Shown here one piece after another: positions 27,931 to 37,245 of a stretch of 64,000 nucleotides of DNA. Location: positions 1,018,774 through 1,082,773 of the forward strand of contig NZ_LFMD02000002.1 in NCBI RefSeq assembly GCF_015776785.2. The letters are read 5' to 3'. The number at the start of each line of letters is the position of its first letter. The first letter of the stretch is position 1. The stretch comes from Kitasatospora sp. SUK 42. GTDB lineage: Bacteria > Actinomycetota > Actinomycetes > Streptomycetales > Streptomycetaceae. The translations under genes were made by a program, and so were the position numbers. Below the pieces are notes generated by a model that saw nothing but the letters and a program-made list of their open reading frames with translations, did not search any database and had not been told where the DNA came from.

Positions 27931-28656
27931 ATGAGTGCCGACGGACAGAACTTCAGCGCACTGTGGGACCAGGTCACCGGGACCCAGGCCGCGCCACCCG
28001 GCTGGCTGGTCCTGGCCACCGGCGCCGCGGCCCTGCTCGCCGTCCTCGCCCGCCCGGTCTGGCACGTCGCCCGCAACGCCGTCACCATCGCCCACGAGGG
28101 CGGCCACGGCCTCGCCGCGCTCGCCACCGGCCGCAAGCTCGCCGGCATCCGGCTGCACTCCGACACCTCCGGCCTCACCCTGTCCTACGGCCGCCCCACC
28201 GGCCCCGGCATGGTCCTCACCGCCGCCGCCGGCTACACCGCCCCCGCCCTGCTCGGCCTCGGCTGCGCCGCCCTGCTCGCCGCCGACCGGATCACCCTGC
28301 TGCTGTGGCTGGCCGTCGTCCTGCTGCTGGCCCTGCTGATCCGCATCCGCAACGCCTACGGGCTCTTCACCGTCCTGGTCGCCGGCGGCGCCTTCTTCCT
28401 GGTCTCCTGGTTCGGCAGCGCCCAGGTCCAGGCCGGCTTCGCCTACCTCGGCTGCTGGTTCCTGCTGTTCGGCGCCGTCCGCCCGGTCCTGGAGCTCCAG
28501 CACCAGCGCCGCACCGGCTGGGCCCGCGACTCCGACGCCGACCAGCTCGCCCGGCTCACCCACGTCCCCGCCCTCGCCTGGGTCACCGTCTTCCTGCTCA
28601 TCGCCCTCGCCAGCCTCGCCCTCGGCGCCGGCTGGCTCCTCCAGCCGCTGCACTGA
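27931..28656 (+). CDS. M50 family site-2-protease-like membrane metallopeptidase
   Basis: 241 residues, about six transmembrane helices. The HEGGH zinc motif at about residues 52-56 (TIAHEGGHGLAAL) lies in the second helix region. A later RIRNAYGLF segment may carry the distal ligand, although the canonical NPDG/LDG motif is not obvious, so activity is likely but unproven. ATG 27931 has GAGGAGG upstream. Divergent from the SRAP gene. It belongs to an M50B-type group (no PDZ) common in actinobacteria. Confidence 0.8.
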   Translation: MSADGQNFSALWDQVTGTQAAPPGWLVLATGAAALLAVLARPVWHVARNAVTIAHEGGHGLAALATGRKLAGIRLHSDTSGLTLSYGRPTGPGMVLTAAAGYTAPALLGLGCAALLAADRITLLLWLAVVLLLALLIRIRNAYGLFTVLVAGGAFFLVSWFGSAQVQAGFAYLGCWFLLFGAVRPVLELQHQRRTGWARDSDADQLARLTHVPALAWVTVFLLIALASLALGAGWLLQPLH

Positions 28657-28749
28657 GCCGGCGCCCCCGCACCCGGCCCGCGCCCCCGCCCGGGTTTCAC
28701 CATGCGGCCGTCGCGGAGGTCGTTCCGGTACGGCCCCTAGACTTGCCAC

Positions 28750-30087
28750 ATGACCGAGACCCTGTGGCCCGCCCCCGTCGCCACCGCCCCCGTCGACGCC
28801 ACCGTCACCATCCCCGGCTCCAAGTCGGTCACCAACCGGGCCCTGGTGCTGGCGGCACTCGCCGACGGGCCCGGCTGGGTGCGCCGCCCGCTGCGCAGCC
28901 GCGACTCCCAGCTGATGGCCGACGGCCTGCGCGCCCTCGGGGTCACCATCGAGGAGAAGGTCAACAACGACTCCGGCGGCCTCGGCGGCGGCGAGGCCTG
29001 GCGGATCATCCCCGCCCCCGTGCTGCGCGGCCCCGCCTCCGTCGACGTCGGCAACGCCGGCACCGTGATGCGCTTCCTGCCCCCGCTCGCCGCCCTCGCC
29101 GACGGCCCGGTGCACTTCGACGGCGACCCGCGCAGCCACGAGCGCCCCCAGCACGGCGTGATCGACGCCCTGCGGGCACTCGGCGCCCGCATCGAGGACG
29201 GCGGCCGCGGCTCCTTCCCGCTCACCGTCCACGGCACCGGCGGCCTCGACGGCGGCCCGGTCGAGCTCGACGCCTCCGCCTCCTCCCAGTTCGTCTCCGC
29301 CCTGCTGCTCTCCGGCGCCCGCTACAACCACGGCGTCGAGGTCCGGCACGTCGGCGGCCCGGTGCCGTCGCTGCCGCACATCCGGATGACGGTCGAGATG
29401 CTGCGCCTGGCCGGCGTCCAGGTCGACGCCCCCGAGGACGGCGGCGAGAAGGACGTCTGGCGGGTCACCCCCGGCGCCCTGCTCGGCCGCGACCTCGTCG
29501 TCGAGCCGGACCTGTCCAACGCCGCGCCGTTCTTCGCCGCCGCCCTGGTCACCGGCGGCCGGGTCACCGTCCGCGACTGGCCCCGGCACACCACCCAGCC
29601 CGGCGACCGGCTGCGCGAGCTCTACACCGCGATGGGCGGCGCCTGCGAGTTCACCGAGGACGGCCTGCAGTTCACCGGCACCGGCCGGATCCACGGCATC
29701 GAGGCCGACCTGCACGACGTCGGCGAGCTCACCCCGGTGATCGCCGCGGTCGCCGCGCTCGCCGACTCCGAGTCCCACCTGTACGGCATCGCCCACCTGC
29801 GCCTGCACGAGACCGACCGGCTGGCCGCCCTCGCCAAGGAGATCAACGACCTCGGCGGCGACGTCAGCGAGACCGAGGACGGCCTGCGGATCCGCCCGCG
29901 CGCGCTGCACGGCGGCGTCTTCCACACCTACGAGGACCACCGCCTCGCCACCGCCGCCGCGGTGCTCGGCCTCGCCGTGCCCGGTGTCGAGGTCGAGAAC
30001 GTGGCCACCACCGCCAAGACCCTGCCCGACTTCCCGCAGATGTGGGCGGACCTGCTCGGCGGGGGCGAAGCGGTGGCGGGCGCCTGA
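28750..30087 (+). CDS. aroA: 3-phosphoshikimate 1-carboxyvinyltransferase (EPSP synthase)
   Basis: 445 residues, shikimate pathway step six: joins phosphoenolpyruvate to shikimate-3-phosphate. PEP/S3P-binding motifs are visible: [18 protein letters not shown] (Lys, Ser, Arg), [32 protein letters not shown] and [18 protein letters not shown]. An insertion-like Gly/Asn segment, [13 protein letters not shown], lies near residue 77. A -10-like TAGACT (28738-28743) is 6 nt from ATG 28750, so the message is probably leaderless. The rsgA gene follows after 15 nt in an operon. Confidence 0.95.
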   Translation: MTETLWPAPVATAPVDATVTIPGSKSVTNRALVLAALADGPGWVRRPLRSRDSQLMADGLRALGVTIEEKVNNDSGGLGGGEAWRIIPAPVLRGPASVDVGNAGTVMRFLPPLAALADGPVHFDGDPRSHERPQHGVIDALRALGARIEDGGRGSFPLTVHGTGGLDGGPVELDASASSQFVSALLLSGARYNHGVEVRHVGGPVPSLPHIRMTVEMLRLAGVQVDAPEDGGEKDVWRVTPGALLGRDLVVEPDLSNAAPFFAAALVTGGRVTVRDWPRHTTQPGDRLRELYTAMGGACEFTEDGLQFTGTGRIHGIEADLHDVGELTPVIAAVAALADSESHLYGIAHLRLHETDRLAALAKEINDLGGDVSETEDGLRIRPRALHGGVFHTYEDHRLATAAAVLGLAVPGVEVENVATTAKTLPDFPQMWADLLGGGEAVAGA

Positions 30088-30102
30088 GCGGAGACTGAGC
30101 AC

Positions 30103-31158
30103 ATGCGCCGCTACGGCAAGGACGCCGACGAGGACGACATCCGCAACCGCCCGGCCCGCCGGGGCTCCCGGCCGCGGACCAGGATCCGGCCCAAGCACGA
30201 GGACGCCGCCGAGGCGATGGTGCTGACCGTCGACCGCGGCCGGCTCACCTGCCTGGTCGACCCGGGGACGAAGCAGGAGCGCGAGGTCACCGCCATGAAG
30301 GCCCGCGAGCTGGGCCGCAAGGGCGTGGTCGTGGGCGACACCGTCAGCCTGGTCGGCGACCTCTCCGGGGACGCCGACACCCTCGCCCGGATCGTCCGGG
30401 TCGAGGAGCGCAGCTCGGTGCTGCGGCGCACCGCGGACGACGACGACCCGTACGAGCGGATCGTCGTCGCCAACGCCGAGCAGATGGCCATCGTCACCGC
30501 GCTGGCCGACCCGGAGCCGCGTCCCCGGCTGATCGACCGCTGCCTGGTCGCCGCCTACGACGCGGGCATGGAGCCGCTGCTGGTGCTCACCAAGGCCGAC
30601 CTGGCCCCGGCCGCCCCGCTGCTGGAGTCCTACGCGCCGCTGGGCATCAACTACGTCGTCACCCGTAGGGACGAACTGGAGACCGCCGGCGCCGAGGCCG
30701 TCCGCGAGCACCTGCGCGGCCTGTCCACGGTGTTCATCGGCCACTCCGGCGTCGGCAAGACCACCCTGGTCAACGCGCTCGTCCCGGACCGCCAGCGGCA
30801 GACCGGCCGGGTCAACGCCGTCACCGGACGCGGCCGGCACACCACCGTCTCCGCGCTGGCGCTGCGGCTGCCCCCGCCGCCCGGCGCCAAGCCCGGCTCG
30901 AAGAAGGCGCTGAACCCCGGCTGGGTGATCGACACCCCCGGTTTCCGCTCCTTCGGCCTCTCGCACATCGACCCGTCCCGGGTCATCCACGCCTTCCCCG
31001 ACCTGGAGCCGGGCACCGTCGACTGCCCGCGCGCGTGCAGCCACGACGAACCGGACTGCGCCCTGGACGCCTGGGTCGCCGACGGGCACGCCGAGGCCGC
31101 CCGGCTGTACTCGCTGCGCCGGCTGCTGGCCAGCAAGGAGACCCGCGAGGGCGACTGA
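30103..31158 (+). CDS. rsgA: Ribosome small subunit-dependent GTPase A
   Basis: 351 residues. A circularly permuted GTPase that helps 30S maturation. Order of elements: basic N-terminus and OB fold (about 40-110), G4 TKAD (about 166), G1 GHSGVGKTT (about 210), G3 DTPGFRSFGL (about 283), then a zinc knuckle CPRACSHDEPDC (about 306-317) and terminal helix. G4 before G1 confirms the permutation. Downstream of aroA, as in mycobacteria. Confidence 0.95.
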   Translation: MRRYGKDADEDDIRNRPARRGSRPRTRIRPKHEDAAEAMVLTVDRGRLTCLVDPGTKQEREVTAMKARELGRKGVVVGDTVSLVGDLSGDADTLARIVRVEERSSVLRRTADDDDPYERIVVANAEQMAIVTALADPEPRPRLIDRCLVAAYDAGMEPLLVLTKADLAPAAPLLESYAPLGINYVVTRRDELETAGAEAVREHLRGLSTVFIGHSGVGKTTLVNALVPDRQRQTGRVNAVTGRGRHTTVSALALRLPPPPGAKPGSKKALNPGWVIDTPGFRSFGLSHIDPSRVIHAFPDLEPGTVDCPRACSHDEPDCALDAWVADGHAEAARLYSLRRLLASKETREGD

Positions 31159-31276
31159 TCCCGCGCCCTCCCCGGGGCTCGTGGCCCGTTCGAGGTGTCG
31201 GAGCGCGCCGGCCTGGCGATCATAGGAACGTCGGGCCGGGCGCGGTCCGTCCGTCGATCGACAGGGAGGGCACGCG

Positions 31277-31600
31277 ATGGCATGGGCCCTAGTGGTCCTG
31301 GCAGGCCTGCTGGAGACCGGCTTCGCGATCAACCTCAAGCTCAGCGAGGGCTTCACCAGGCTCTGGCCCACCATCAGCTTCTGCGTGTTCGCCCTCGGCA
31401 GCTTCGGGCTGCTCACCCTCTCGCTGAAGAGCCTGCCGGTCGGCCCCGCCTACGCGGTGTGGACCGGCATCGGCGCGGCCGGCACCGCGATCTACGGCAT
31501 GGCCTTCCTGAACGAGACCACCTCGGTGCTCAAGCTGGTCTCCATCTCCCTGGTGATCGCCGGCGTCATCGGCCTCCAGCTCAGCGGCACCGCCCACTGA
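31277..31600 (+). CDS. SMR transporter, Gdx/SugE type
   Basis: 107 residues, four transmembrane helices. The conserved membrane Glu of SMR proteins is in AGLLETGFAINLKL (Glu13). The signatures LKLSEGFTRLWP and AYAVWTGIGAAGTAIYGM are those of the Gdx (SugE) branch, which exports guanidinium, rather than the promiscuous EmrE/Qac branch (family knowledge). ATG 31277 has AGGGAGGG upstream. I looked in 31159-31276 for guanidine riboswitch motifs and saw none. A single gene; Gdx works as an antiparallel homodimer, so that fits. Confidence 0.87.
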   Translation: MAWALVVLAGLLETGFAINLKLSEGFTRLWPTISFCVFALGSFGLLTLSLKSLPVGPAYAVWTGIGAAGTAIYGMAFLNETTSVLKLVSISLVIAGVIGLQLSGTAH

Positions 31601-31642
31601 GGCGGACCGGCTCGGGCGGCTCACTGAGCTAGGGTTTCGGGC

Positions 31643-32440
31643 ATGGCCGACTACCACGACGATCTCCGCCTCGCCCATGTCCTCGCCGACTCGGCCGACT
31701 CGGTCACCCTGGAGCGCTTCCGCGCCCTCGACCTGGCCATCGAGACCAAGCCGGACCTCACCCCCGTCAGCGACGCCGACAAGGCCGCCGAGGAGCTCGT
31801 GCGCAGCGTGCTCCAGCGCGCCCGCCCGCGCGACGCCGTCCTCGGCGAGGAGTTCGGCCTCCAGGGCTCGGGCCCGCGCCGCTGGGTGGTCGACCCGATC
31901 GACGGCACCAAGAACTACATCCGCGGCGTCCCGGTCTGGGCCACCCTGATCGCCCTGCTGGAGGACGGCCCGGACGGCGTCGAGCGCCCCGTGGTGGGCA
32001 TCGTCTCCGCCCCCGCGCTGCAGCGCCGCTGGTGGGCCGCCGAGGGCCTGGGCGCGTTCGCCGGCCGCAGCCTGACCAAGTCCTCCCGGATCGGTGTCTC
32101 CGGCGTCTCCCGGATCGAGGACGCGTCCTTCTCGTACTCCTCGCTGACCGGCTGGGAGGAGCGCGGCCGCCTCGACCCGTTCCTGGACCTCACCCGCGCC
32201 TGCTGGCGCACCCGCGCCTACGGCGACTTCTGGTCGTACATGATGGTCGCCGAGGGCGCGGTGGACATCGCCGCCGAGCCCGAGCTGTCGCTGTGGGACA
32301 TGGCGGCGCCCTGTGTCATCGTCCAGGAGGCCGGCGGCCGCTTCACCGGCCTGGACGGCGTCCCCGGCCCCGGCGGCGCGGACGCCGTCGCCTCCAACGG
32401 CCTGCTGCACGAGGAGGCGCTGCGGCGCCTGTCCGTCTGA
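31643..32440 (+). CDS. hisN: Histidinol-phosphatase, inositol monophosphatase-like
   Basis: 265 residues of the IMPase superfamily, the actinobacterial HisN type. Metal motifs are GEEFG (Glu, about 69), [12 protein letters not shown] (Asp-x-Ile-Asp-Gly-Thr, about 83-94) and [16 protein letters not shown] (Asp, about 217). Catalyses L-histidinol phosphate to histidinol, the penultimate-but-one step of histidine synthesis. -10-like TAGGGT (31630-31635) lies 7 nt from the ATG, probably leaderless. Far from other his genes, as is usual for hisN. Confidence 0.9.
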   Translation: MADYHDDLRLAHVLADSADSVTLERFRALDLAIETKPDLTPVSDADKAAEELVRSVLQRARPRDAVLGEEFGLQGSGPRRWVVDPIDGTKNYIRGVPVWATLIALLEDGPDGVERPVVGIVSAPALQRRWWAAEGLGAFAGRSLTKSSRIGVSGVSRIEDASFSYSSLTGWEERGRLDPFLDLTRACWRTRAYGDFWSYMMVAEGAVDIAAEPELSLWDMAAPCVIVQEAGGRFTGLDGVPGPGGADAVASNGLLHEEALRRLSV

Positions 32441-32475
32441 GCGGGCCGGAGGCGCCGACCGCGCCGGACGTGGTC

Positions 32476-32515
32476 GCGGGCCCGGTGACCAGTGGGAGCT
32501 GGTCACCGGGCCCGC
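32476..32515. terminator. Bidirectional terminator hisN/katA
   Basis: Perfect 17-bp arms GCGGGCCCGGTGACCAG with loop TGGGAG between convergent genes. Confidence 0.9.
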
Positions 32516-32537
32516 CGCTTTCCCGGTCCGGTCGGCG

Positions 32538-34013
32538 CTACTGCTTGCGCAGCTCCCGGACCGCCGCCTCCAGCCGCTGCCCGTAGTCGGCGTCGGCCTT
32601 GCGGAAGTTGTCGATCGCCCGCTCCACGATGTCCTCGCGGTCGGCGGAGACCTTGGCGATGAAGCCGGCCAGGTTGGCGATCAGCCGCTGCTTCTCGTCC
32701 TCGGAGAACAGCCGGTACAGGGTGCCGGCCTGCACGAAGTCGTCGTCCTCGGCGTGCGAGGGCGCGACGTGGGTGCCGGTGAGGCCGTCGACGGCGGTGG
32801 CGGCCCACAGCGGGCGGCCGGTCTGCACCGGGCCGCCGAAGCTGTTCGGCTCGTAGTTCTTCTGGCGGCCGTGGCGGCCGTCGTACAGGTGGCCGTCGCG
32901 GCTGTTGGTGCGGGCCTCGGTGGCGTGCGGGCGGTTCACCGGCAGGTGGTCGGCGTTGATGCCGACCCGGTAGCGGTGGGCGTCCGCGTAGGCGAACAGG
33001 CGGCCCTGGAGCATCTTGTCCGGGGACGGCCCGATGCCGGGCACGAAGTGCGACGGCGAGAAGATCGACTGCTCGACCTCGGCGAAGACGTTCTCGGGGT
33101 TGCGGTTGAGCTCCAGCCGGCCGATCTCGATCGGCGGGTAGTCGGCGTGCGGCCAGACCTTGGTGAGGTCGAAGGGGTTGAAGCGGTAGGCCGCGGCGTC
33201 GGCCGCCGGCATGATCTGGACCTGCACCGTCCAGCTGGGGTACTCGCCGCGCTCGATCGACTCGCGCAGGTCGCGCTGGTGGCTGTCCGGGTCCTCGCCG
33301 GCGAGCCGGTTGGCCTCGGCCTGGGTGAGGTTGCGGATGCCCTGGTCGGTCTTGAAGTGGTACTTGACCCAGAAGTACTCGCCGGCCTCGTTCTGCCACT
33401 GGTAGGTGTGCGAGCCGTAGCCGTTCATGTGACGGTAGCCGGCCGGGATGCCGCGGTCGCCGAACAGCCAGGTCACCTGGTGGGTCGCCTCGGGCGACAG
33501 GCCCCAGAAGTCCCAGACGTTGTCGGCCTCCTGCGAGCCGGTGTACGGGTCCCGCTTCTGGGTGTGGATGAAGTCGGGGAACTTGATGGCGTCCTTGATG
33601 AAGAACACCGGGGTGTTGTTGCCGACGAGGTCGTAGTTGCCCTCCTCGGTGTAGAACTTCAGCGCGAAGCCGCGCGGGTCGCGCACCGCGTCGGCCGCGC
33701 CGAGGTTGCCGGCCACGGTGGAGAAGCGCAGGAAGGTCTCGGTCTGCTTGCCGACCTCGGAGAGGAAGGCCGCCCGGGTCCAGCGCGTCACGTCGGCGGT
33801 CACCGTGAAGGTGCCGTACGCGCCGGCGCCGCGGGCGTGCACCACGCGCTCCGGGATCCGCTCGCGGTTGAAGTGCGCGAGCTTCTCGAACAGCAGCTGG
33901 TCCTGGATCAGGGCCGGGCCGCCGACGCCCGCGGTCTCGGTGTTCTGGTTGTCGGCGACGGGGGCACCCGCCTCCGTGGTGAGGGTCGGGCGCAGCTCGT
34001 CCTGGGTGCTCAT
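32538..34013 (-). CDS. katA: Monofunctional heme catalase
   Basis: 491 residues, small-subunit (clade 3) catalase. Breaks down hydrogen peroxide. The distal His lies in [13 protein letters not shown] (about 50-62), Asn is in the [18 protein letters not shown] region, and the proximal Tyr is in [14 protein letters not shown] (about 340). No C-terminal flavodoxin-like domain. ATG 34013 has GGAGG 7 nt upstream. Promoter and palindromic operator are shared with divergent catR. No signal peptide, so cytoplasmic. Confidence 0.95.
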   Translation of the reverse strand: MSTQDELRPTLTTEAGAPVADNQNTETAGVGGPALIQDQLLFEKLAHFNRERIPERVVHARGAGAYGTFTVTADVTRWTRAAFLSEVGKQTETFLRFSTVAGNLGAADAVRDPRGFALKFYTEEGNYDLVGNNTPVFFIKDAIKFPDFIHTQKRDPYTGSQEADNVWDFWGLSPEATHQVTWLFGDRGIPAGYRHMNGYGSHTYQWQNEAGEYFWVKYHFKTDQGIRNLTQAEANRLAGEDPDSHQRDLRESIERGEYPSWTVQVQIMPAADAAAYRFNPFDLTKVWPHADYPPIEIGRLELNRNPENVFAEVEQSIFSPSHFVPGIGPSPDKMLQGRLFAYADAHRYRVGINADHLPVNRPHATEARTNSRDGHLYDGRHGRQKNYEPNSFGGPVQTGRPLWAATAVDGLTGTHVAPSHAEDDDFVQAGTLYRLFSEDEKQRLIANLAGFIAKVSADREDIVERAIDNFRKADADYGQRLEAAVRELRKQ

Positions 34014-34049
34014 AAGGGTGCCTCCGAGGGATCCGATCGTGATGACACG

Positions 34050-34077
34050 ATCCTAACTTGGACTTTGTCCAAGTCAA
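34050..34077 (-). promoter_or_regulatory. katA promoter with embedded CatR/Fur-type operator
   Basis: Minus strand: -35 TTGACT (34077-34072), 16-bp spacer, -10 TAGGAT (34055-34050). Within the spacer is a perfect 8-bp-arm palindrome ACTTGGAC-TTT-GTCCAAGT (34056-34074). A Fur-family repressor bound there would block transcription until peroxide oxidises it, as CatR does in S. coelicolor. Confidence 0.75.
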
Positions 34078-34116
34078 CACTGGAACCAATCTCGGAGCCT
34101 GACCTACTCTGGATGC

Positions 34117-34530
34117 ATGAGCGACCTGCTGGAGAGACTGCGCGGAAGAGGCTGGCGGCTGACCTCGCAACGCCGGGTCGTGGCCGAGGTCCTGGACGGC
34201 GAGCACGTCCACCTCACCGCCGACGAGGTGCACGCCCGGGCCGCGGACCGGCTGCCCGAGATCAGCCGCGCCACCGTCTACAACACGCTCGGCGAACTCG
34301 TCGCCCTCGGCGAGGTCCTGGAGGTCGCCACCGACGGCCGCGCCAGGCGCTACGACCCCAACGCCCACCGCGCCCACCAGCACCTGGTCTGCTCCGGCTG
34401 CGGCGCGATCCGCGACGTCCATCCGCACGGGGACCCGCTCGCCGCCCTCCCCGCCGCCGAGCGCTTCGGCTTCGCCGTCACCGCCGCCGAGGTCACCTAC
34501 CGCGGCCTGTGCCCCGACTGTCGCCCCTGA
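34117..34530 (+). CDS. catR: Fur-family peroxide-sensing repressor (CatR/PerR-like)
   Basis: 137 residues. Winged helix (GWRLTSQRRVVAEVL ... ISRATVYNTLGELVALGEV), then a metal domain: HRAHQHLVCSGCG with the first CxxC and CPDCRP with the second, a structural zinc site, and a His-rich regulatory site (HEHVHLTADEVH-like GEHVHLTADEVHAR). Divergent from katA over a shared palindrome, the arrangement of S. coelicolor catR-catA. -10-like TACTCT (34105-34110) lies 6 nt before the ATG, so probably leaderless. Confidence 0.88.
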   Translation: MSDLLERLRGRGWRLTSQRRVVAEVLDGEHVHLTADEVHARAADRLPEISRATVYNTLGELVALGEVLEVATDGRARRYDPNAHRAHQHLVCSGCGAIRDVHPHGDPLAALPAAERFGFAVTAAEVTYRGLCPDCRP

Positions 34531-34597
34531 CCCCGACCCGCCCGGACCCGCCCCGCCCCGGCCACGCACCCCGCCCCGGCCACGCGCCCCGCCCCGG

Positions 34598-36574
34598 CTA
34601 GGCGCTCAGCTCGGCGTTCAGCGCGCCCAGCAGCCGCCCGGCCCGCTCCGCCACCTCGGCCGGCCCGTGGTCGATCGCCCGCCGGCACCAGTTCTCCGCC
34701 TGCACCGGCTCGCCCCGGCGCAGCGCCAGCAGCGCCAGCCGCAGCGCGGCGCGCCCGTGCCCGGCGTCGGCGGCCCGGGTGTACCAGAACATCGCCTCCG
34801 CCTCGCTGTCCTGACGGGCCAGCAGCAGCCCCAGGTTGAACGCGGCACTGCGGCTGCCCGCCTCGGCGGCCCGCCGGTACCAGCTCTCGGCGATCTCCAA
34901 CGCCCCGCGCTCCGCCGCCCGCACGCCCATCCGCACCTGCGCCCGCCGGTGCCCGGCGTCGGCCGCCACCGCGTACCAGTGCTCGGCCTCGGCGTCCGCG
35001 TCCCCGCGCCGGTCCAGCACCGACGCCAGCCGGAACGCGCCCTCCGCCGAGCCGCCGGCCGCCGCCTGCCGGTAGCGCTCCAGCGCGCCGGCCAGGTTGC
35101 CGCGCCGCTCCTGAGCGACGGCCAGCTGCAGCGCGGCCTCGCCGTGGCCCTCGGCGGCGGCCCGCGCGTACCACTCCTGGGCCTGCCGGTGCTCGCCGCG
35201 CCCGGCGTGCAGCACGCCGAGGTTGAAGGCTCCGTCCACGCTGCCGGCCTCGGCGGCCTTGGAGAACCACGGCTGGGCGCCGGACTCGTCGCCGCGCTGC
35301 AGCAGCACGACGGCCAGCGCGTTGCAGGCCTCCCGGTGCCCGGCGTACGCGGCCCGGCGGTACCACTGCTCGGCCTGCTGCTCGCGGCCGGTGCCGGCGC
35401 ACAGCAGCCCGAGGTTGAAGGCGCCGTTCTGGTCGCCCGCGTCGAGGGCGGTGCGGTACCAGTGCTCGGCCTCCCTGGCCTCGCCCCGGCTCGCGTGCAG
35501 GGCGCCGAGCGCGTTGGCGGCGTTGCCGTCCCCGGCCTCCGCCGCCTCCTGCCACCACTCGGCGGCGGCCGCGACGTCCCCGGAGTCGCGCAGCAGGAAG
35601 CCGAGCGAACAGGCCGCGCGCGCCTCGCCGTTCTGCGCGGACTGCCGGTACCAGCGGGCGGCCTCGTCCAGCAGCGACTGGTCGGTGCGGGCGCGCTCCT
35701 CCAGCAGCACGCCCAGGCGCAGCGCGGCGCGGGCGTGGCTGCGGGCGGCGGCCGTGCGGTACCAGGCCTCGGCGGTCTCCTTGTCCCCGGCGGCCTCGCG
35801 CATCCGGGCCAGCCGGTAGGCGGCCTCGCGGTGCCCGGCGTCGGCGGAGACCTTGAACCAGCGCTCGGCGCGGACGTCGCGCCGGTGCTCCATCAGGTCG
35901 CCCAGCGCGTAGGCGCCGAGCGGGTGTCCGTGGTCGGCGGCGAAGTGCAGCCAGTACTCGGCGGCCTCCTCCTCGCCCTGGTCGCGCAGTTGCAGCCCGA
36001 GCGCGTGCGCGGCCGGGGCGCTGCCCGCCACCGCCGCCTGGCGCCACCACTGGCCGGCCTCGGCGCGGTGGCCCTGCTGGTGCAGCAGCACGCCCAGGTT
36101 GTTGGCGGCCGCGCGCACCCCGGCGGCCGCGGCGGCGCGCAGGTAGGGTTCGGCCTCCTCCAGCTCGCCGCGGCGCAGCAGCAGGGTGCCGAGCCGGGAG
36201 GCGGCGTCCGGGTCGCCGCCGTCGGCGGCCTGCCGGTGCCGGGCCTCCAGCGCGGCGGACTCCCGGGCGGCCAGCGCGGTCTCGAAGCTGGTCGGGTCCA
36301 GGCCCGCCGGGTCCAGCGCGGCGCCGGAGGGCGGCTGCCCTCCGGCCCCGCCCCCGTACGGGCCGACGGCGGCGGAGAACTGACGGGTCGACACGTGGAC
36401 GAGGCTGTCCGGCCCGGAGCCCCCGACCTGGGGGCGCTCGGACAGTCCGCCGGTGCGCTGGGCGGGCAGGGCTCCGGGGCGCAGGTCGGGGCTCTCGGGG
36501 CTCTCCGCCCAGGCGTCGGTGTCCGCCTCGACGGCCGCCGCGGACCTGGCGCCTGACTTGCCGATCAGCCTCAT
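34598..36574 (-). CDS. Large Sel1-like/TPR repeat protein
   Basis: 658 residues. From about residue 90 to the end it is made of about 16 helix-pair repeats of about 34-36 residues with the pattern A-x-x-W-Y-R-x-A-A-x-A-G-x-x-x-A-A-x-x-L-G-x-L, the Sel1-like (SEL1/TPR) class. The first 85 residues are hydrophilic and unstructured. ATG 36574 has GGGAG upstream; ATG 36607 is possible. No signal or membrane segment. Such solenoids are scaffolds; the partner is unknown. In 36575-36942 upstream I see no gene. Confidence 0.85.
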   Translation of the reverse strand: MRLIGKSGARSAAAVEADTDAWAESPESPDLRPGALPAQRTGGLSERPQVGGSGPDSLVHVSTRQFSAAVGPYGGGAGGQPPSGAALDPAGLDPTSFETALAARESAALEARHRQAADGGDPDAASRLGTLLLRRGELEEAEPYLRAAAAAGVRAAANNLGVLLHQQGHRAEAGQWWRQAAVAGSAPAAHALGLQLRDQGEEEAAEYWLHFAADHGHPLGAYALGDLMEHRRDVRAERWFKVSADAGHREAAYRLARMREAAGDKETAEAWYRTAAARSHARAALRLGVLLEERARTDQSLLDEAARWYRQSAQNGEARAACSLGFLLRDSGDVAAAAEWWQEAAEAGDGNAANALGALHASRGEAREAEHWYRTALDAGDQNGAFNLGLLCAGTGREQQAEQWYRRAAYAGHREACNALAVVLLQRGDESGAQPWFSKAAEAGSVDGAFNLGVLHAGRGEHRQAQEWYARAAAEGHGEAALQLAVAQERRGNLAGALERYRQAAAGGSAEGAFRLASVLDRRGDADAEAEHWYAVAADAGHRRAQVRMGVRAAERGALEIAESWYRRAAEAGSRSAAFNLGLLLARQDSEAEAMFWYTRAADAGHGRAALRLALLALRRGEPVQAENWCRRAIDHGPAEVAERAGRLLGALNAELSA

Positions 36575-36902
36575 GCCGACTCCCGCTCCCCCAGAGTGTC
36601 GCGGCATCGTGCCCCGGCCCGCGGCCGGGGGGACTCCTGAGGGAGGCGCCGGACCCGACGGCCGGTCAGCGGCCGTGCACCGTCCCCCACGTGTCCCATC
36701 GTCGCATCACCCGCTACCCGCGTGCACCTGCCCCGGCCGAATTCCGGCGGGGCCGACCCGAAGCCGACGAAATTGCTTCGGCGCTTTGTCGATTTCCCGA
36801 CACTCCCACCCCACAAACCCCGCTGCCGTCTCCCTTGGCGACGGTCGATAGTACCGGAGCGGTTCCCACCGCTTACGGGCGAGAACGGGCCCGGAAAACG
36901 CC

Positions 36903-36934
36903 AGAGGCCTGGAGGACGAATCCTCCAGGCCTCT
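36903..36934 (-). terminator. Terminator of initiator tRNA copy 1
   Basis: 14-bp perfect arms AGAGGCCTGGAGGA, loop CGAA, followed on the minus strand by GCGTTTTCC. Confidence 0.85.
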
Positions 36935-36942
36935 GCCCTGAG

Positions 36943-37016
36943 TAGCGGGGACAGGATTTGAACCTGCGACCTCTGGGTTATGAGCCCAGCGAGCTACCGA
37001 GCTGCTCCACCCCGCG
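36943..37016 (-). tRNA. Initiator tRNA-fMet (CAT), copy 1
   Basis: 74 nt without encoded CCA. Begins CGCGGGGTGGAGCAGCTCGG; anticodon CAT in loop CTCATAA. Three consecutive G-C pairs in the anticodon stem (GGG/CCC) and an unpaired C1-T72 end are initiator hallmarks. Confidence 0.96.
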
Positions 37017-37067
37017 TCGGTGGTTAAACCTTAGCACGGAAACGAGAGGGCCCCGGACGGAAACGAA

Positions 37068-37099
37068 AGAGGCCCGGAGGACGAATCCTCCGGGCCTCT
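37068..37099 (-). terminator. Terminator of initiator tRNA copy 2
   Basis: 14-bp perfect arms AGAGGCCCGGAGGA, loop CGAA, followed on the minus strand by CTTTCGTTT. Confidence 0.88.
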
Positions 37100-37108
37100 C
37101 CCACTGAG

Positions 37109-37182
37109 TAGCGGGGACAGGATTTGAACCTGCGACCTCTGGGTTATGAGCCCAGCGAGCTACCGAGCTGCTCCACCCCGCG
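37109..37182 (-). tRNA. Initiator tRNA-fMet (CAT), copy 2
   Basis: Identical over 74 nt to copy 1, offset 166 bp. Each copy has its own downstream hairpin, indicating a unit duplication. Confidence 0.96.
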
Positions 37183-37245
37183 TCGGTGGTCATACCGTAG
37201 CACGGACGCGGGGTGGAGCAAAAACCGGTTACCGCAGCTCAGCGG

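Noticed and set aside
31159..31276. Possible guanidine riboswitch before the Gdx-type SMR gene
   Set aside because: I found neither the ykkC conserved segments nor paired mini-ykkC hairpins with ACGR loops.
34531..34600. Degenerate 18-bp C/G repeats after catR
   Set aside because: Low-complexity intergenic sequence; copies imperfect and unbounded, no mobile-element features.
36820..36890. GGGAACC ... GTC pattern upstream of the Sel1 gene as an ECF sigma promoter
   Set aside because: Spacing is about 19 bp to a weak -10, outside the usual range.
36575..36942. Small ORFs on both strands in the gap before the tRNA genes
   Set aside because: No coding-type third-position bias or ribosome site; lower GC only reflects promoter sequence.
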